A stretch of 64,000 bases of DNA from Gammaproteobacteria bacterium (GTDB lineage Bacteria; Pseudomonadota; Gammaproteobacteria; Xanthomonadales; SZUA-36): the NCBI GenBank assembly GCA_030428105.1, contig JAUIBE010000012.1, positions 29,547-93,546 of the forward strand, given 5' to 3'. The position numbers and the translations under genes were made by a program. This document shows positions 55,607 through 64,000 of the stretch, piece after piece (position 1 is the stretch's first letter; every line of letters begins with the position of its first letter). Below the pieces are notes generated by a model, which saw only the letters and a program-made list of their open reading frames with translations, searched no databases and had not been told where the DNA came from.

Positions 55607-57349
55607 TTAGTCTGAGAAGATTCCGATGCTGCAGGTGCGCTGACCCGGACGGTCAGGACATACCTGGCGACGGATGTTGGCTTTGTGATCGAAGAGACCA
55701 CCGTAGTTTGCCAGCACGGAGCCGCCAAACAAGAAGCCATTCTCAAACTGCTCAGCCCAGAAGCCGGTTACCGGAAGGCCGATCAAGCCAGCCCAATCGC
55801 GGTGTACCGGAACACCTTCTGAATCGTCGTAGTGGAAGTTGATGTTGGCCCAGCCACTTTCGATGCCGGTACCAGACAGATCAACGTTACGAACGGTTGC
55901 TGAGTCGGACTTCAGGATTTCCGTGCCATCATCAGGCGACGGTCCATTGCCGAAACGCAGAACGTTGGTTTCGTAGCACAGCGTGAAGCTGCCGCCCGGA
56001 GAACCACCCGGAGGAGGCGGAGATACGATCGGCGGAATGTTGCCCGGAGGTCCTACAGGAGACTCCTCGCGATTCCACACGCTCAGGAAGGCAAGTTCGC
56101 AGGCTTCGCCGTTGAACAGGCTCGTGAACGGATAGTTGACGTATTCGGTCTGCTCCAGGTACTGGCACTGGCGCCAGCCTTCGGGCATGGTTTCCTGAGA
56201 ACCGGTCCAGGTCGGGTACGGCTCACCTGGATCCCAACCGTTACAACCCGGATCAGTTGCATCCGGAATGAAGAAGACTCCTGACGGGGCCATGGTCGGA
56301 TCCACGTAGAAGTTCTTGGTCGGGAAAGTGACTACCCACTCTGAACGTGCGTTCAGCGCGGCTTCAATGTTGTGCTCATTCATGATGTTCTCTTTCATGA
56401 ACACAGCAGAGATAGCGTCAACCGGACGCGGGTAGCTCAGGGTTACAGCTTCAGCAAGAGGCTCGCCGAAGAAGATGGTGGCGTCAGTACGGCTACCGTC
56501 GTTCAGACCCGGCTGGATGTCGCCAGGCTTGAAGTGCAGGTGGTTGTAGTTCGGCTCACCGCCAACTTCGTCAGGTACGTCACGATTCTCAACACCCTGG
56601 AGGGCGCGAGCGTCGTAGCTGTACATGGTGCCTTGGTTAACATTCACCACAGCTGCGCCACCGAACAGGCCACCAAAGCCACGGTCGATGTCGAGTGCGG
56701 GATTGTCGATCCACATACCGTCAGGGCCAACACCAAAGATGGTCCAGTTATCAACCAACTGCTGACAGTCGCGCGGCAGCGGACCATCTTCAGTCAGAAC
56801 GTGCGTTGCAGCACTGGCTGAACCCAGGCGAGAACCGGTTTCGGTATCGTTGGTAACGGTACCCATTTCGATCATCTCCATGTGGCCTTCAGAGGCACGG
56901 GCGATGTCGGTGGGTCCGCCGTCAGTATTCGCACCGGTGTAGGCAAAGGGCAGGAATTCCTGCTCACCAACGCCATCACCGTCAGAATCCTGCTCAAACA
57001 GGTACGGCACCGTACAGGTGCTGTCCGGGATGTACAGAGTCGGGGTGCCAGCGCCGTCATCAGCGATAGCAGCTACCCATACGTCGTACGCAGACATGTA
57101 CATGTTGAAGTCGAGGACTTCGCGAGAGTTATACCCCTCCAGGAAGCGAACCTTGACCGCCTTCGCGTCTTCAGTCGTATTGACCACAGACAGAAGGGTC
57201 TGGTTGCCGCCCCTAGAAGTGTAATACGGATAGATCAGGACCTGCCCCAATCCATCCGGATTGATGTTAACTGCCTGCGCAGTGCCAGCAATACCTGCTG
57301 CACCCGCCAGACCAGCCAACACGGCAGCTGTCAGATTTTTCCTATTCAT
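55607..57349 (-). CDS. Uncharacterised secreted protein
   Basis: The 580 residues begin with a signal peptide (MNRKNLTAAVLAGLAGAAGI, cut after AGTAQA). The mature start is VNINPDGLGQVLIYPYYTSR, then LLSVVNTTEDAKAVKVRFLE, a pattern I recall from unnamed gammaproteobacterial proteins. A calcium-loop-like DSDGDGVGE lies at 121-129, a Pro/Gly linker at about 434-453, and eight cysteines at 112, 195, 369, 395, 417, 458, 564 and 573. No anchor or catalytic motif is recognised. A sigma-70 promoter, AAGGAG ribosome binding site and strong terminator suggest high expression. It may be a surface or type II secreted protein. Confidence 0.8.
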   Translation of the reverse strand: MNRKNLTAAVLAGLAGAAGIAGTAQAVNINPDGLGQVLIYPYYTSRGGNQTLLSVVNTTEDAKAVKVRFLEGYNSREVLDFNMYMSAYDVWVAAIADDGAGTPTLYIPDSTCTVPYLFEQDSDGDGVGEQEFLPFAYTGANTDGGPTDIARASEGHMEMIEMGTVTNDTETGSRLGSASAATHVLTEDGPLPRDCQQLVDNWTIFGVGPDGMWIDNPALDIDRGFGGLFGGAAVVNVNQGTMYSYDARALQGVENRDVPDEVGGEPNYNHLHFKPGDIQPGLNDGSRTDATIFFGEPLAEAVTLSYPRPVDAISAVFMKENIMNEHNIEAALNARSEWVVTFPTKNFYVDPTMAPSGVFFIPDATDPGCNGWDPGEPYPTWTGSQETMPEGWRQCQYLEQTEYVNYPFTSLFNGEACELAFLSVWNREESPVGPPGNIPPIVSPPPPGGSPGGSFTLCYETNVLRFGNGPSPDDGTEILKSDSATVRNVDLSGTGIESGWANINFHYDDSEGVPVHRDWAGLIGLPVTGFWAEQFENGFLFGGSVLANYGGLFDHKANIRRQVCPDRPGQRTCSIGIFSD

Positions 57350-57460
57350 TTACAACACTCCTTGAAAAGTTGTGTACACAGGGCTTTGCGAAGAAGCCTG
57401 TACCAGGCAATTCGCCAAAACCAAAGGCAAACTTGGCCCAATCCGGCCATTCGCGGCGCC

Positions 57461-57489
57461 ATATTACGACACGGCCGGGTTCAGATCAA
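57461..57489 (-). promoter_or_regulatory. Promoter of the secreted-protein gene
   Basis: On the minus strand TTGATC (57489-57484), a 17-bp spacer and TAATAT (57466-57461) form a good sigma-70 match. The start would be near 57454, giving a leader of about 105 nt that ends in AAGGAG before the ATG. Confidence 0.65.
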
Positions 57490-57685
57490 TGAATTGGTTC
57501 CCTTGCAAGAGGCCAAAGAAAGGCGGTTTACTGACACTTAAAATGCTTTAAAAACAACATGTTAAGCTAGGTCTCGGTCAGCTGGGCCGGTAGAACTTTT
57601 ACAATCTTTTACCAATATTTAACAAGCACGGAACTTACTGATTTAGCGGGTTTTTTACGCCCCGCAGCGACGGGCCGCGACAGCC
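57490..57685. other. Non-coding spacer upstream of the secreted-protein promoter
   Basis: The 336-bp gap between the secreted protein and the lipoprotein gene contains the promoter above. The remaining part is AT-rich near 57535-57655 and shows a small AACATGTT palindrome. A weak GCGGG/CCCGC pairing near 57640-57665 could end the lipoprotein transcript. Nothing else is recognised. Confidence 0.4.
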
Positions 57686-58147
57686 CTAGCTATCCGGCAA
57701 GAACCACCACTGCCCCTGGGTGCGAATCCAGGTCTCTTCGAGCTTCTGGGTGCTTTCCCAGGTATCCAGGCCCGGCACCGGCGATGCAATGCGGTAGCCA
57801 ACGTCGAAAGACACCGTGCAGCGGTCGCCTTCACAATCCTGGTCGGTGTACTTTGCGTTGGTGAACTGCACCTTGCGCAGGCGCATCATGACTTCGAAGT
57901 CGCCGCGCGAGTGGGATGACCGGAATCCCGGTGAATAGTATTCGTAGGCGGTATCAAAGTCGCCGGCCAGCAGGGCATCCCAGCGTTCCTGCGCGCGCTT
58001 GCCCAGGGTGCCACCGCCGCCGCCACCCGAAGTGGTGGCGCAGCCCGCCAGGAAGACAGCGCCGAGCGCTGACAGGCCGAGGGCGCGGAGAATGGCCATC
58101 GCGTGGCCACGGCGTTGTTTGGAGCACTTCAGTTTCAATTCACTCAT
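57686..58147 (-). CDS. Small NTF2-like lipoprotein of unknown function
   Basis: ATG 58147 gives 153 residues; ATG 58099 (MAILRALGLSALGAVFLAGC) is an alternative. The lipobox is FLAGC, followed by a Gly-rich linker. The soluble part (RWDALLAGDFDTAYEYYSPG, VSFDVGYRI, LEETWIRTQGQWWFLPDS) resembles small SnoaL/NTF2-type lipoproteins. It lies 67 bp after gspD on the same strand. The role is unknown, and there is no clear ribosome binding site. Confidence 0.7.
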   Translation of the reverse strand: MSELKLKCSKQRRGHAMAILRALGLSALGAVFLAGCATTSGGGGGGTLGKRAQERWDALLAGDFDTAYEYYSPGFRSSHSRGDFEVMMRLRKVQFTNAKYTDQDCEGDRCTVSFDVGYRIASPVPGLDTWESTQKLEETWIRTQGQWWFLPDS

Positions 58148-58214
58148 GGTTCTGTTGTTGTCCGGTTTTCTGTTCTGTTCCAAAGCGTTGCTGCGCGTTC
58201 AAATGGAGCACGCC

Positions 58215-60449
58215 TTACTGGTTTTCAAGTTCTTTGGCTTTTTCCAGGTCAGCCGCTTTCTGGTTCAGGGTGGAAATCTTCAGCGGCGGAACGCGGGAGA
58301 ACTCGCTCTCCAGTTGCTCACTGATTTCCTTCAGGTCGACATCGCTTTCGATGACCGTCGGCGTGAGCATGACCAGCGTCTCACTGCGGTTGCGGGTGTC
58401 GTCCCGGGTGCCAAACAGCGGCCCAACCACCGGTACGCGATGCAGGAACGGCACGCCCGATCGGCCCAGCGAGTTCTGCTCGGATATCAGTCCACCCAGG
58501 AACACGGTCTGGCCCGACTGCACGGCCACCTGGCTGGTCACCGATTTGTTGTTGATGGGCGGGTTGCCACTGCTCGACAGGTTGGGGTCAAGCGCGCCCG
58601 GTCGGCTGACATCCTGGGTGATGTCCATGTAAACCAGCCCGCCCGGATTGATGCGCGGAGTCACCGTCAGCGTCACACCGGTGGAAACGTACTGGGCGCT
58701 GCTCACCACGTTGTCGTTGCCAGTGGAGATACTCGACGACTGGATCGGAACCTGGGTACCGACCGTGATGGTTGCGGTGGCGTTGTTGCGCACCAGCAGC
58801 GAGGGCGCGGCCAGCGAACGGACATCGGTGATGCTGTCCAGCGCCGCAATCGTGGCCTGCACCAGCGACTGGCCGCCGTCAAAGAAACGCGAAGCCGTGG
58901 CAAAGAAGTTGAAGCCCGACTCGGTGCCAGTGCCTGCTTCGATGGCGTCAAACACCCGCCCGTTGGAAACACCGCCGGCGGGCACCTCCAGGTTGTTCTG
59001 CAGGAACCAGGAAACACCAAACTGCAGCTGTTCGCTGAGCTCGACATCCAGCACCTGGGACTCGATCAACACCTGCAGCGGCTGGATATCGATGCGCTCA
59101 ATCGCCGCCAGGATGGAGTTGTACTGTGACTGGGTGGACTGGATCAGCAGCGAATTGGTTTCCACCACCGAGGTGATACGGATATCGCCATCGTCAAAAT
59201 TGATGACTGAGCCGGAACCACCACCCTGCGAACCACCGGCGCCGTCCGGGGTTGCCGTGCTTCCCGAGGAATCGCTCATGCCAAGACGGCTGGAGTTGAC
59301 GTCTGCCACCGAGCCCACGGTTACCGCCTCAAGACCCGGCGCCAACGTGCCACGCGACTGGTTCTGGTTGCCGCCGCGAGATTCGCCACCGAACAACTCG
59401 GTGAGGTAGCCGGCCAGCACCGGCGCTTCCAGGTTTTTCACCCGGTAGACAAACAGCTGCTTGCCCGAACCGGCGGCGCCGCGATCGAGGATCTTGATCC
59501 ACTCTTCGGCCTTGGCCAGGTATTCCTCCTGGTAGGTAATCACCATGATGGAGCCGAGGCGCTCGAGCGGTACGAAGCGGAACATACCCGCCAGCGGAGA
59601 ATCCGAGGCCGAACCGAAGACACCTTCGAGCTCACCGATAATGGAGTCGACATCAACGGTACGCAGCGGGAATATCCCCACCGACATCCCTTCCAGCCAG
59701 TCCACGTCGAAAATCTCGACAGTGCGCAGGTAATTGCGCAACTCTTCACGCGTACCCGCCAGGAACACCATGCTGCGCATCTGGTCGACCTGGACAATGG
59801 CGCCATCGCGCACATACGGCTGGAGAATTTTTTCCATCTCGGTGGCGGAGATGTAATTGAGCGGCACGCCTCTGACTTCGTAGCCACGCACGCGATCGAC
59901 ACTGCCGATCTCGGGCACCAGGTGCCCGGGTATCGCTTCGCCCACCGGCAGGATGTGGTAACGGCCTTCGGTGAACACCAGGGTGGCGCCGTTCCACTGC
60001 AGCAACAACTCCAGGATAGGCATCAACTGGTCGCGGGATACCGGCTTGGAGGTGGAGAACGTAACCTCACCACTCACACCGGGGCCGATGACAAAGGTTT
60101 CCTGGAGCACTTCACCCAGGATGGTGTGTACTACCGACTGAACCGACTCGCCCTCGAAGTTGAGAACGATCTCGCCATCTTCAGAAACGGTCTTGTCGCG
60201 CGGCAGGGCTGCCTCTTCGTCGACAAATACCCCGCTGCCCTCGTAGAGCTCGATCTCCTCGATACCCTGGGAAGATTCTTCCTCTTCAGAGCCGGAAACT
60301 AGGGCATCGGAACTGGGCGCGGCCGAACTGGCGCGCGCCTGGGCGCCCACGCTGTGCGGATTAAACGTTCGCGAGGGCGTGGCGCACGCGGCGATAAGGC
60401 TTACCGCCACGGCGATCACCAGACTTCGTCGAAACAGCTTCATGTACAT
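58215..60449 (-). CDS. gspD: Type II secretion outer-membrane secretin GspD
   Basis: ATG 60449 gives about 744 residues; ATG 60443 is also possible. The signal ends in LIAACATPSR, so the secretin is itself a lipoprotein, as in Xanthomonas XpsD, and may not need a pilotin. N0-N3 domains occupy residues about 75-430 (VLNFEGESVQSVVHTILGEV, RYHILPVGEAIPG, GSIMVITYQEEYLAKAEEWI), and the secretin barrel follows (VQSGQTVFLGGLISEQNSLG). The absence of an AMIN domain and the gsp neighbours argue against PilQ. Confidence 0.93.
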   Translation of the reverse strand: MYMKLFRRSLVIAVAVSLIAACATPSRTFNPHSVGAQARASSAAPSSDALVSGSEEEESSQGIEEIELYEGSGVFVDEEAALPRDKTVSEDGEIVLNFEGESVQSVVHTILGEVLQETFVIGPGVSGEVTFSTSKPVSRDQLMPILELLLQWNGATLVFTEGRYHILPVGEAIPGHLVPEIGSVDRVRGYEVRGVPLNYISATEMEKILQPYVRDGAIVQVDQMRSMVFLAGTREELRNYLRTVEIFDVDWLEGMSVGIFPLRTVDVDSIIGELEGVFGSASDSPLAGMFRFVPLERLGSIMVITYQEEYLAKAEEWIKILDRGAAGSGKQLFVYRVKNLEAPVLAGYLTELFGGESRGGNQNQSRGTLAPGLEAVTVGSVADVNSSRLGMSDSSGSTATPDGAGGSQGGGSGSVINFDDGDIRITSVVETNSLLIQSTQSQYNSILAAIERIDIQPLQVLIESQVLDVELSEQLQFGVSWFLQNNLEVPAGGVSNGRVFDAIEAGTGTESGFNFFATASRFFDGGQSLVQATIAALDSITDVRSLAAPSLLVRNNATATITVGTQVPIQSSSISTGNDNVVSSAQYVSTGVTLTVTPRINPGGLVYMDITQDVSRPGALDPNLSSSGNPPINNKSVTSQVAVQSGQTVFLGGLISEQNSLGRSGVPFLHRVPVVGPLFGTRDDTRNRSETLVMLTPTVIESDVDLKEISEQLESEFSRVPPLKISTLNQKAADLEKAKELENQ

Positions 60450-60517
60450 CAATCTCAAACCTTCTTATAAGTGTATTGCGTTCGCAAGCGCATCGCTTTC
60501 GAATGCCGCGTGCCGGC

Positions 60518-61339
60518 CTACCCTTCTTCCTCGGTGCCCGGCTCTGCCGCTTGTCGGCGGCTCTGTTGTTCTTCGCGACCCTTCTGGATCATGTTCTGGA
60601 TCGCTTCGCGGTAGGTGCTGGCCTGGTCGGAATCCCGCGACTCCGCGGCCTGGCGCAACTGCTCGCGGCGCTCTTCAATGCGCTGGCGAATTTCTTCTGC
60701 CCGGGTCAGCGCTGCCTCTTCGCTTGGTTCCGCGCTCTCGGCGGGTTGTTCCGCGCCTTCATCGTCGGCTTCCGCTGCAGGCTCGTTGGCTACCGGCCTC
60801 GGCGGCTCCTTGATGGGCGCGTCGTGAACCTGCAGCTCAAGCAGCAGCTCTTCGCCATCGGCGGAGGCAAGGGTGACCTGGCGCGCGTCGATCCGGCTGA
60901 CCTGCCAGGTGCCGAAGTCACCTTCCAGCGGCTGGCCTTCAAAGGCCACCAGCGACTGCTCGTGCTCTTTCGACCGCAAGGTGGCCATTTTCAGTGACGG
61001 CGTAATAATGACACCGGCCAGTTCGACATCGGGTGCGCCGACATTCTCAATCGGCAGATCGTCTGTTGGTTCTTCGTCCACCAACAACACCGGGGCGGGA
61101 CGGCGGTCTTCGTTGAAAACCGGGCGCTCGGAGATCACCGAGTATTCCTCCATCGGGCGCGCCGACTTGAGGGCCACGATGTTTTCGGCCGGCGCTTCCT
61201 CGGCAACGTCTTCATCGCCACCACCTGCCGAAGGCGGCATCACCCAGAAAACGGCCAATGCCAGGCAGGCCAGAACCATCAGGCCGCACAGCGACGCCAA
61301 CACCACGCCCAGGGTGTTGTTTTCCAGCGCCTTGATCAC
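60518..61339 (-). CDS. gspN: Type II secretion protein GspN/XpsN type
   Basis: GTG 61339, overlapping the gspM stop as GTGA, gives 273 residues; the longer frame is a shadow. One N-terminal helix (LGVVLASLCGLMVLACLALA) is followed by a periplasmic GspC-like homology region (VELAGVIITPSLKMATLRSK, VAFEGQPLEGDFGTWQVSRI), then an acidic, Glu/Ala-rich helical tail (residues about 190-273). In Xanthomonas, XpsN contacts XpsD and is thought to replace GspC. Confidence 0.83.
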   Translation of the reverse strand: MIKALENNTLGVVLASLCGLMVLACLALAVFWVMPPSAGGGDEDVAEEAPAENIVALKSARPMEEYSVISERPVFNEDRRPAPVLLVDEEPTDDLPIENVGAPDVELAGVIITPSLKMATLRSKEHEQSLVAFEGQPLEGDFGTWQVSRIDARQVTLASADGEELLLELQVHDAPIKEPPRPVANEPAAEADDEGAEQPAESAEPSEEAALTRAEEIRQRIEERREQLRQAAESRDSDQASTYREAIQNMIQKGREEQQSRRQAAEPGTEEEG

Positions 61340-61914
61340 GGCAGGTAACCTGACATGTTGAAGCGCACATCGAGCAGGCCGGAGTCGACCGCTTCGCCAC
61401 GCCGGCGTCGCACGCGCGGCTTCACGATGGTCATTTCCTCGACGATGATCAGCGGAACACTGGATTCCAGCCAATGGAGAATGGAGCGCACATCGTCGAT
61501 GCCGCAGCGCATGCGCACATTCACGGTGACTTTCTCGTAGCGCTCCTGCACCCGCGGGCGCACCGGCTGGCGGCTGACAATGGCGCAGCTGTTATCGGCG
61601 CGCGCATCAACGGCCTGGCCCAGACGCGCCGACATGGCCGCCGCGGCCTCGTTGAAATCGCGCTCTTCAAGGAACAGGTTCTGGTCGCTGCGGTTGGCGC
61701 GCAACTCGTTCAGGCGGCCCTCGTACTGCTCGCGCATCGCTGCGACGCGGGTAAAGCGGCCCAGCTGGTCGCGCAGTCCGCTGATCTCTTCCGAATAATC
61801 GACGTGGCGCAGGATAAACCAGTGGAAGCACAGCAGGTACACCAGGATCACCACGATGCCCAGGATCAGCACCGCGGTCATGCGGCTGTTGCCTTGTTCA
61901 ACCGCCAGCGCCAT
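61336..61914 (-). CDS. gspM: Type II secretion protein GspM
   Basis: The 192-residue inner-membrane protein has one helix near 14-34 (AVLILGIVVILVYLLCFHWF), a coiled-coil stretch (EEISGLRDQLGRFTRVAAMR) and a ferredoxin-like periplasmic domain. It works with GspL on the secretion platform. It overlaps gspL by 1 bp (TGATG). Confidence 0.87.
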   Translation of the reverse strand: MALAVEQGNSRMTAVLILGIVVILVYLLCFHWFILRHVDYSEEISGLRDQLGRFTRVAAMREQYEGRLNELRANRSDQNLFLEERDFNEAAAAMSARLGQAVDARADNSCAIVSRQPVRPRVQERYEKVTVNVRMRCGIDDVRSILHWLESSVPLIIVEEMTIVKPRVRRRRGEAVDSGLLDVRFNMSGYLP

Positions 61915-63074
61915 CAGCTCTCTGCCTCCCCACCAGGTTCAACCGGCGGCTGGGCAGGCGCTTCCTCGGGGGCTTCAACACTGGCGTTGATTTCGAAAAT
62001 CTCCAGGCCACTTTGCGGCTCGATGCGGGTCGAGCCGCGGAACTCGGCCGAACCCATCATCGGTGAATCGTTGACCCGTTCGATCAGGGCCTGGGCGTTC
62101 TGTGACTTGCCCTGCATCTGGACGGTGTTCTGGCCCACTACCAGGCGGTCGAGGAAGGTATTGTCCGGCAGGGTTTCAGTGACACCCGCCAGCACGTCCA
62201 CCGCCATCGGCGAAGCCTGGCGGCGCTCGGCCAGGAAGCCGGCCGATTCCATGGTGTCGTTGATCTGGTCGCGGATCCGTTGCACGCGCAATGCTTCCTC
62301 GCGAACTTCTTCAATCGCGGTCTCGAGCTCGCTCACCTGGTGAGAGCGGAACGCCAACGAGGCGGTCATGAACACCGCAATCAGCACCACGGCGGCCAGC
62401 GCCAGCACCTGGTTGAAACGCGACTTGCGGTTGACCACCTTGACGCGCTTGTCGGGCGGCAACAGGTTGACGCCGACCGGCCCATCGTCGCCGAGGATAT
62501 CGACGCTGCTCACGCCCAGGCCGCGAGCGGCCAGTGTCTGGCACAGCGGATCAACCTCGGTGCGCGGTGCGACCACCAGGTCGATGCGCACCTGGCCGGC
62601 TTCCTTGTCGTGCCCGAGTATCTTCCAGTCGAAGTAGACGTCGTCAGCACGGAACGGGGTCTGCCGGTCCATTTCGAACCGCAGCACCTGGTGCAGGTTG
62701 GATTCCGCGGCCAGTGGCAAGCGGACTTCCTTGCGTAGCACGCCGGCGCGGTCGAGCATCAGCACGCGTGGTGATTCGTGCAGTTCGGCGCGGGTCAGGG
62801 CATCGCGCACCGCCTGCTTTTGCAGATCGCTGTCCTGGGAAAGGGGGAATGATTCGAGCCGCTCGACATGGCCGCTTTCGTCGACACCGAGCGTGACCGC
62901 CCGTTCGCCAACTTCCAGCGTGACGCGACGCATGGCGTGCTGCAGCTTTTCGCGCCAGGACACCGGCATGATGTCCTTGAGTTCGCCCAGCCACCAACGC
63001 CAATAGGCGTTTAGCGGGCTGGCCTGCACGCGTGCGCGCCATTCCTGCAACTTGTTGTCCAGTGCCAGTGCCAT
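61914..63074 (-). CDS. gspL: Type II secretion protein GspL
   Basis: The 386 residues combine an actin-like cytoplasmic domain (residues about 50-205, including RVLMLDRAGVLRKEVRLPLA), a membrane helix near 240 (VLALAAVVLIAVFMTASLAF) and a periplasmic ferredoxin-like domain with a coiled coil. GspL links the GspE ATPase to the inner-membrane platform. It directly follows gspK (TAG then ATG). Confidence 0.88.
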   Translation of the reverse strand: MALALDNKLQEWRARVQASPLNAYWRWWLGELKDIMPVSWREKLQHAMRRVTLEVGERAVTLGVDESGHVERLESFPLSQDSDLQKQAVRDALTRAELHESPRVLMLDRAGVLRKEVRLPLAAESNLHQVLRFEMDRQTPFRADDVYFDWKILGHDKEAGQVRIDLVVAPRTEVDPLCQTLAARGLGVSSVDILGDDGPVGVNLLPPDKRVKVVNRKSRFNQVLALAAVVLIAVFMTASLAFRSHQVSELETAIEEVREEALRVQRIRDQINDTMESAGFLAERRQASPMAVDVLAGVTETLPDNTFLDRLVVGQNTVQMQGKSQNAQALIERVNDSPMMGSAEFRGSTRIEPQSGLEIFEINASVEAPEEAPAQPPVEPGGEAES

Positions 63075-64000
63075 CTACTCGTGAAAACCTTCTCGCCAAC
63101 GCAGAATTCGGAAAGGACGACCATCGCTAGTGCCGCCCAACCTGATGGTGGCGCGGAGCTGATCCCATACCCCATTGGGAAGCGTTGCCTTGGCCTGGAT
63201 ACTATACGTGAGCCCCCGTCCACGCGCCATCACGGTTTGTCCGCTCGGCAGTTCCAGGCCAGCGCTTGCGCCCGGTTCCTGAGAGTGCCTTTCGGTGACG
63301 AAGTTCAACGCGTCTTCCGGGGTGATATCCGGCAACGCCACCAGCGCCTCGGCCGGTCCGTAGGCGGGATCGGGCAATGCCGAGTCCTCGTACACGGTCA
63401 CGGCGTTCTCAATTCGCTTGAACAGCTCCCACGGCATGCCCAGCACCTGGAGCAACTCCTCGATCAGGACGAAGCGGTGGTTGCCCGGACCGATTTCCAG
63501 CCCGGCCGACTCGTAAGTTGGCAGTTCGGCGCCGTTGGGGCGCTCCATCTCGTCGGAATCTCGCCAGTCTGCCACCGCGGCCGCCAGCAGCTCGGCGTAC
63601 TCCTCGTCCAAGCCGTTGCCGGCAAACAGGCGCGCCAGCGAGGGCTCGTCCGCGTTGTTAAGGTTGACCTTGCCACGCTCGTCGGTGACCTGGATTTCCA
63701 CCAGGATATTTTCGAAGTACAGCTGGTAGGTGCGGCCGTCGGGCACCCAGCGGCTTTCCTCAACCGGGTCACGAAGATGCAGCACCGACAGGTTGATACC
63801 GGCCTCGGCGGCCAGCCGGGCCTGGGTGCTCCACATCACCGAGTGGGCTTCCAGCTGGTCCATGCGCGCCATTAACGCGAACGCGCCGCTGGTGATGGTT
63901 ACCAGCAGCAGCACCCACAACACCATGATCAGCGCAACGCCTCGCTGCAAGCGAAGCGGCGCCTGGCGCTGAGGGCATGCCTGTTGGTTGCGGGCGCTCA
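63075..64000 (-). CDS. gspK: Type II secretion pseudopilin GspK (probably cut at the window edge)
   Basis: The minor pseudopilin has the leader site QRG^VALIMVLWVLLLVTITSG and the long GspK body (VTDERGKVNLNNADEPSLAR, LAAAVADWRDSDEMERPNGA). GspK caps the pseudopilus tip with GspI and GspJ and is cut by PilD. TTG 63950 could start it (291 residues), but the frame stays open upstream (NQQACPQRQAPLRLQ) to the end of the window, so the true start is likely beyond 64000. Confidence 0.88.
   Translation of the reverse strand, partial: SARNQQACPQRQAPLRLQRGVALIMVLWVLLLVTITSGAFALMARMDQLEAHSVMWSTQARLAAEAGINLSVLHLRDPVEESRWVPDGRTYQLYFENILVEIQVTDERGKVNLNNADEPSLARLFAGNGLDEEYAELLAAAVADWRDSDEMERPNGAELPTYESAGLEIGPGNHRFVLIEELLQVLGMPWELFKRIENAVTVYEDSALPDPAYGPAEALVALPDITPEDALNFVTERHSQEPGASAGLELPSGQTVMARGRGLTYSIQAKATLPNGVWDQLRATIRLGGTSDGRPFRILRWREGFHE

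Noticed and set aside
58215..60449. Secretin as PilQ of the type IV pilus
   Set aside because: There is no AMIN domain, the gene follows gspK-L-M-N, and the lipobox matches Xps-type GspD.

Overview
The window looks like a piece of a high-GC gammaproteobacterial chromosome from the Xanthomonadales (Lysobacterales) side of the class. Three gene orders support this: sucD-sucC next to pilS-pilR and the pilin-pilB-pilC-pilD-coaE block; a type II secretion operon in the Xanthomonas-type order K-L-M-N-D with a lipoprotein secretin; and a division/cell-wall (dcw) cluster that lacks murD. A family such as Wenzhouxiangellaceae would fit, but genus and family are inference. No prophage, insertion sequence, CRISPR array or tRNA was seen.

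Layout. 0-4.6 kb: the 3' part of bamD, then nadE and sucCD on the minus strand. 4.7-16.9 kb (plus strand): pilS-pilR, an EgtB-like gene translationally coupled to pilR, an O-antigen-ligase-like membrane protein, two type IV pilins (the first behind a clear sigma-54 promoter), pilB, pilC, pilD and coaE. Part of this block is AT-richer than its surroundings. 16.9-37.3 kb (minus strand): a thiE-like gene, secA, lpxC and the dcw cluster from mraZ to ftsZ, with almost every junction overlapping. A dciA-like gene lies antisense between secA and lpxC. The cluster starts at a good sigma-70 promoter and a four-repeat MraZ operator. 37.4-37.8 kb: the RNase P RNA gene. 37.8-41.7 kb: rsmI divergent from lpoA-yraN-dolP.

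41.7-48.8 kb (minus strand): glyA, nrdR, the riboflavin genes ribD-ribE-ribB-ribH, nusB, thiL and pgpA. 48.8-54.4 kb: an ABC-type polysaccharide export module (Wzm/Wzt) with two family-2 glycosyltransferases, a methyltransferase with a coiled-coil tail and an NAD-dependent epimerase-like protein. 54.5-58.1 kb: a periplasmic parvulin, an uncharacterised secreted 580-residue protein that appears well expressed, and a small lipoprotein. 58.2-64.0 kb: the end of the type II secretion operon (gspD, N, M, L, K), with gspK running to the window edge.

The genes centre on the cell envelope: outer-membrane assembly, peptidoglycan and division, lipid A, protein export, pili, surface polysaccharide and type II secretion. 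PilD probably processes both the pilins here and the GspK-class pseudopilins. The most unusual signals are two copies of a REP-like hairpin sitting in frame inside coding genes (egtB and the thiE-like gene), the seamless loss of murD from the dcw cluster, a perfect 26-bp inverted repeat just past rnpB, a predicted leader hairpin that holds the pilB ribosome binding site in its loop, and a pilin pair next to a possible pilin glycosyltransferase.
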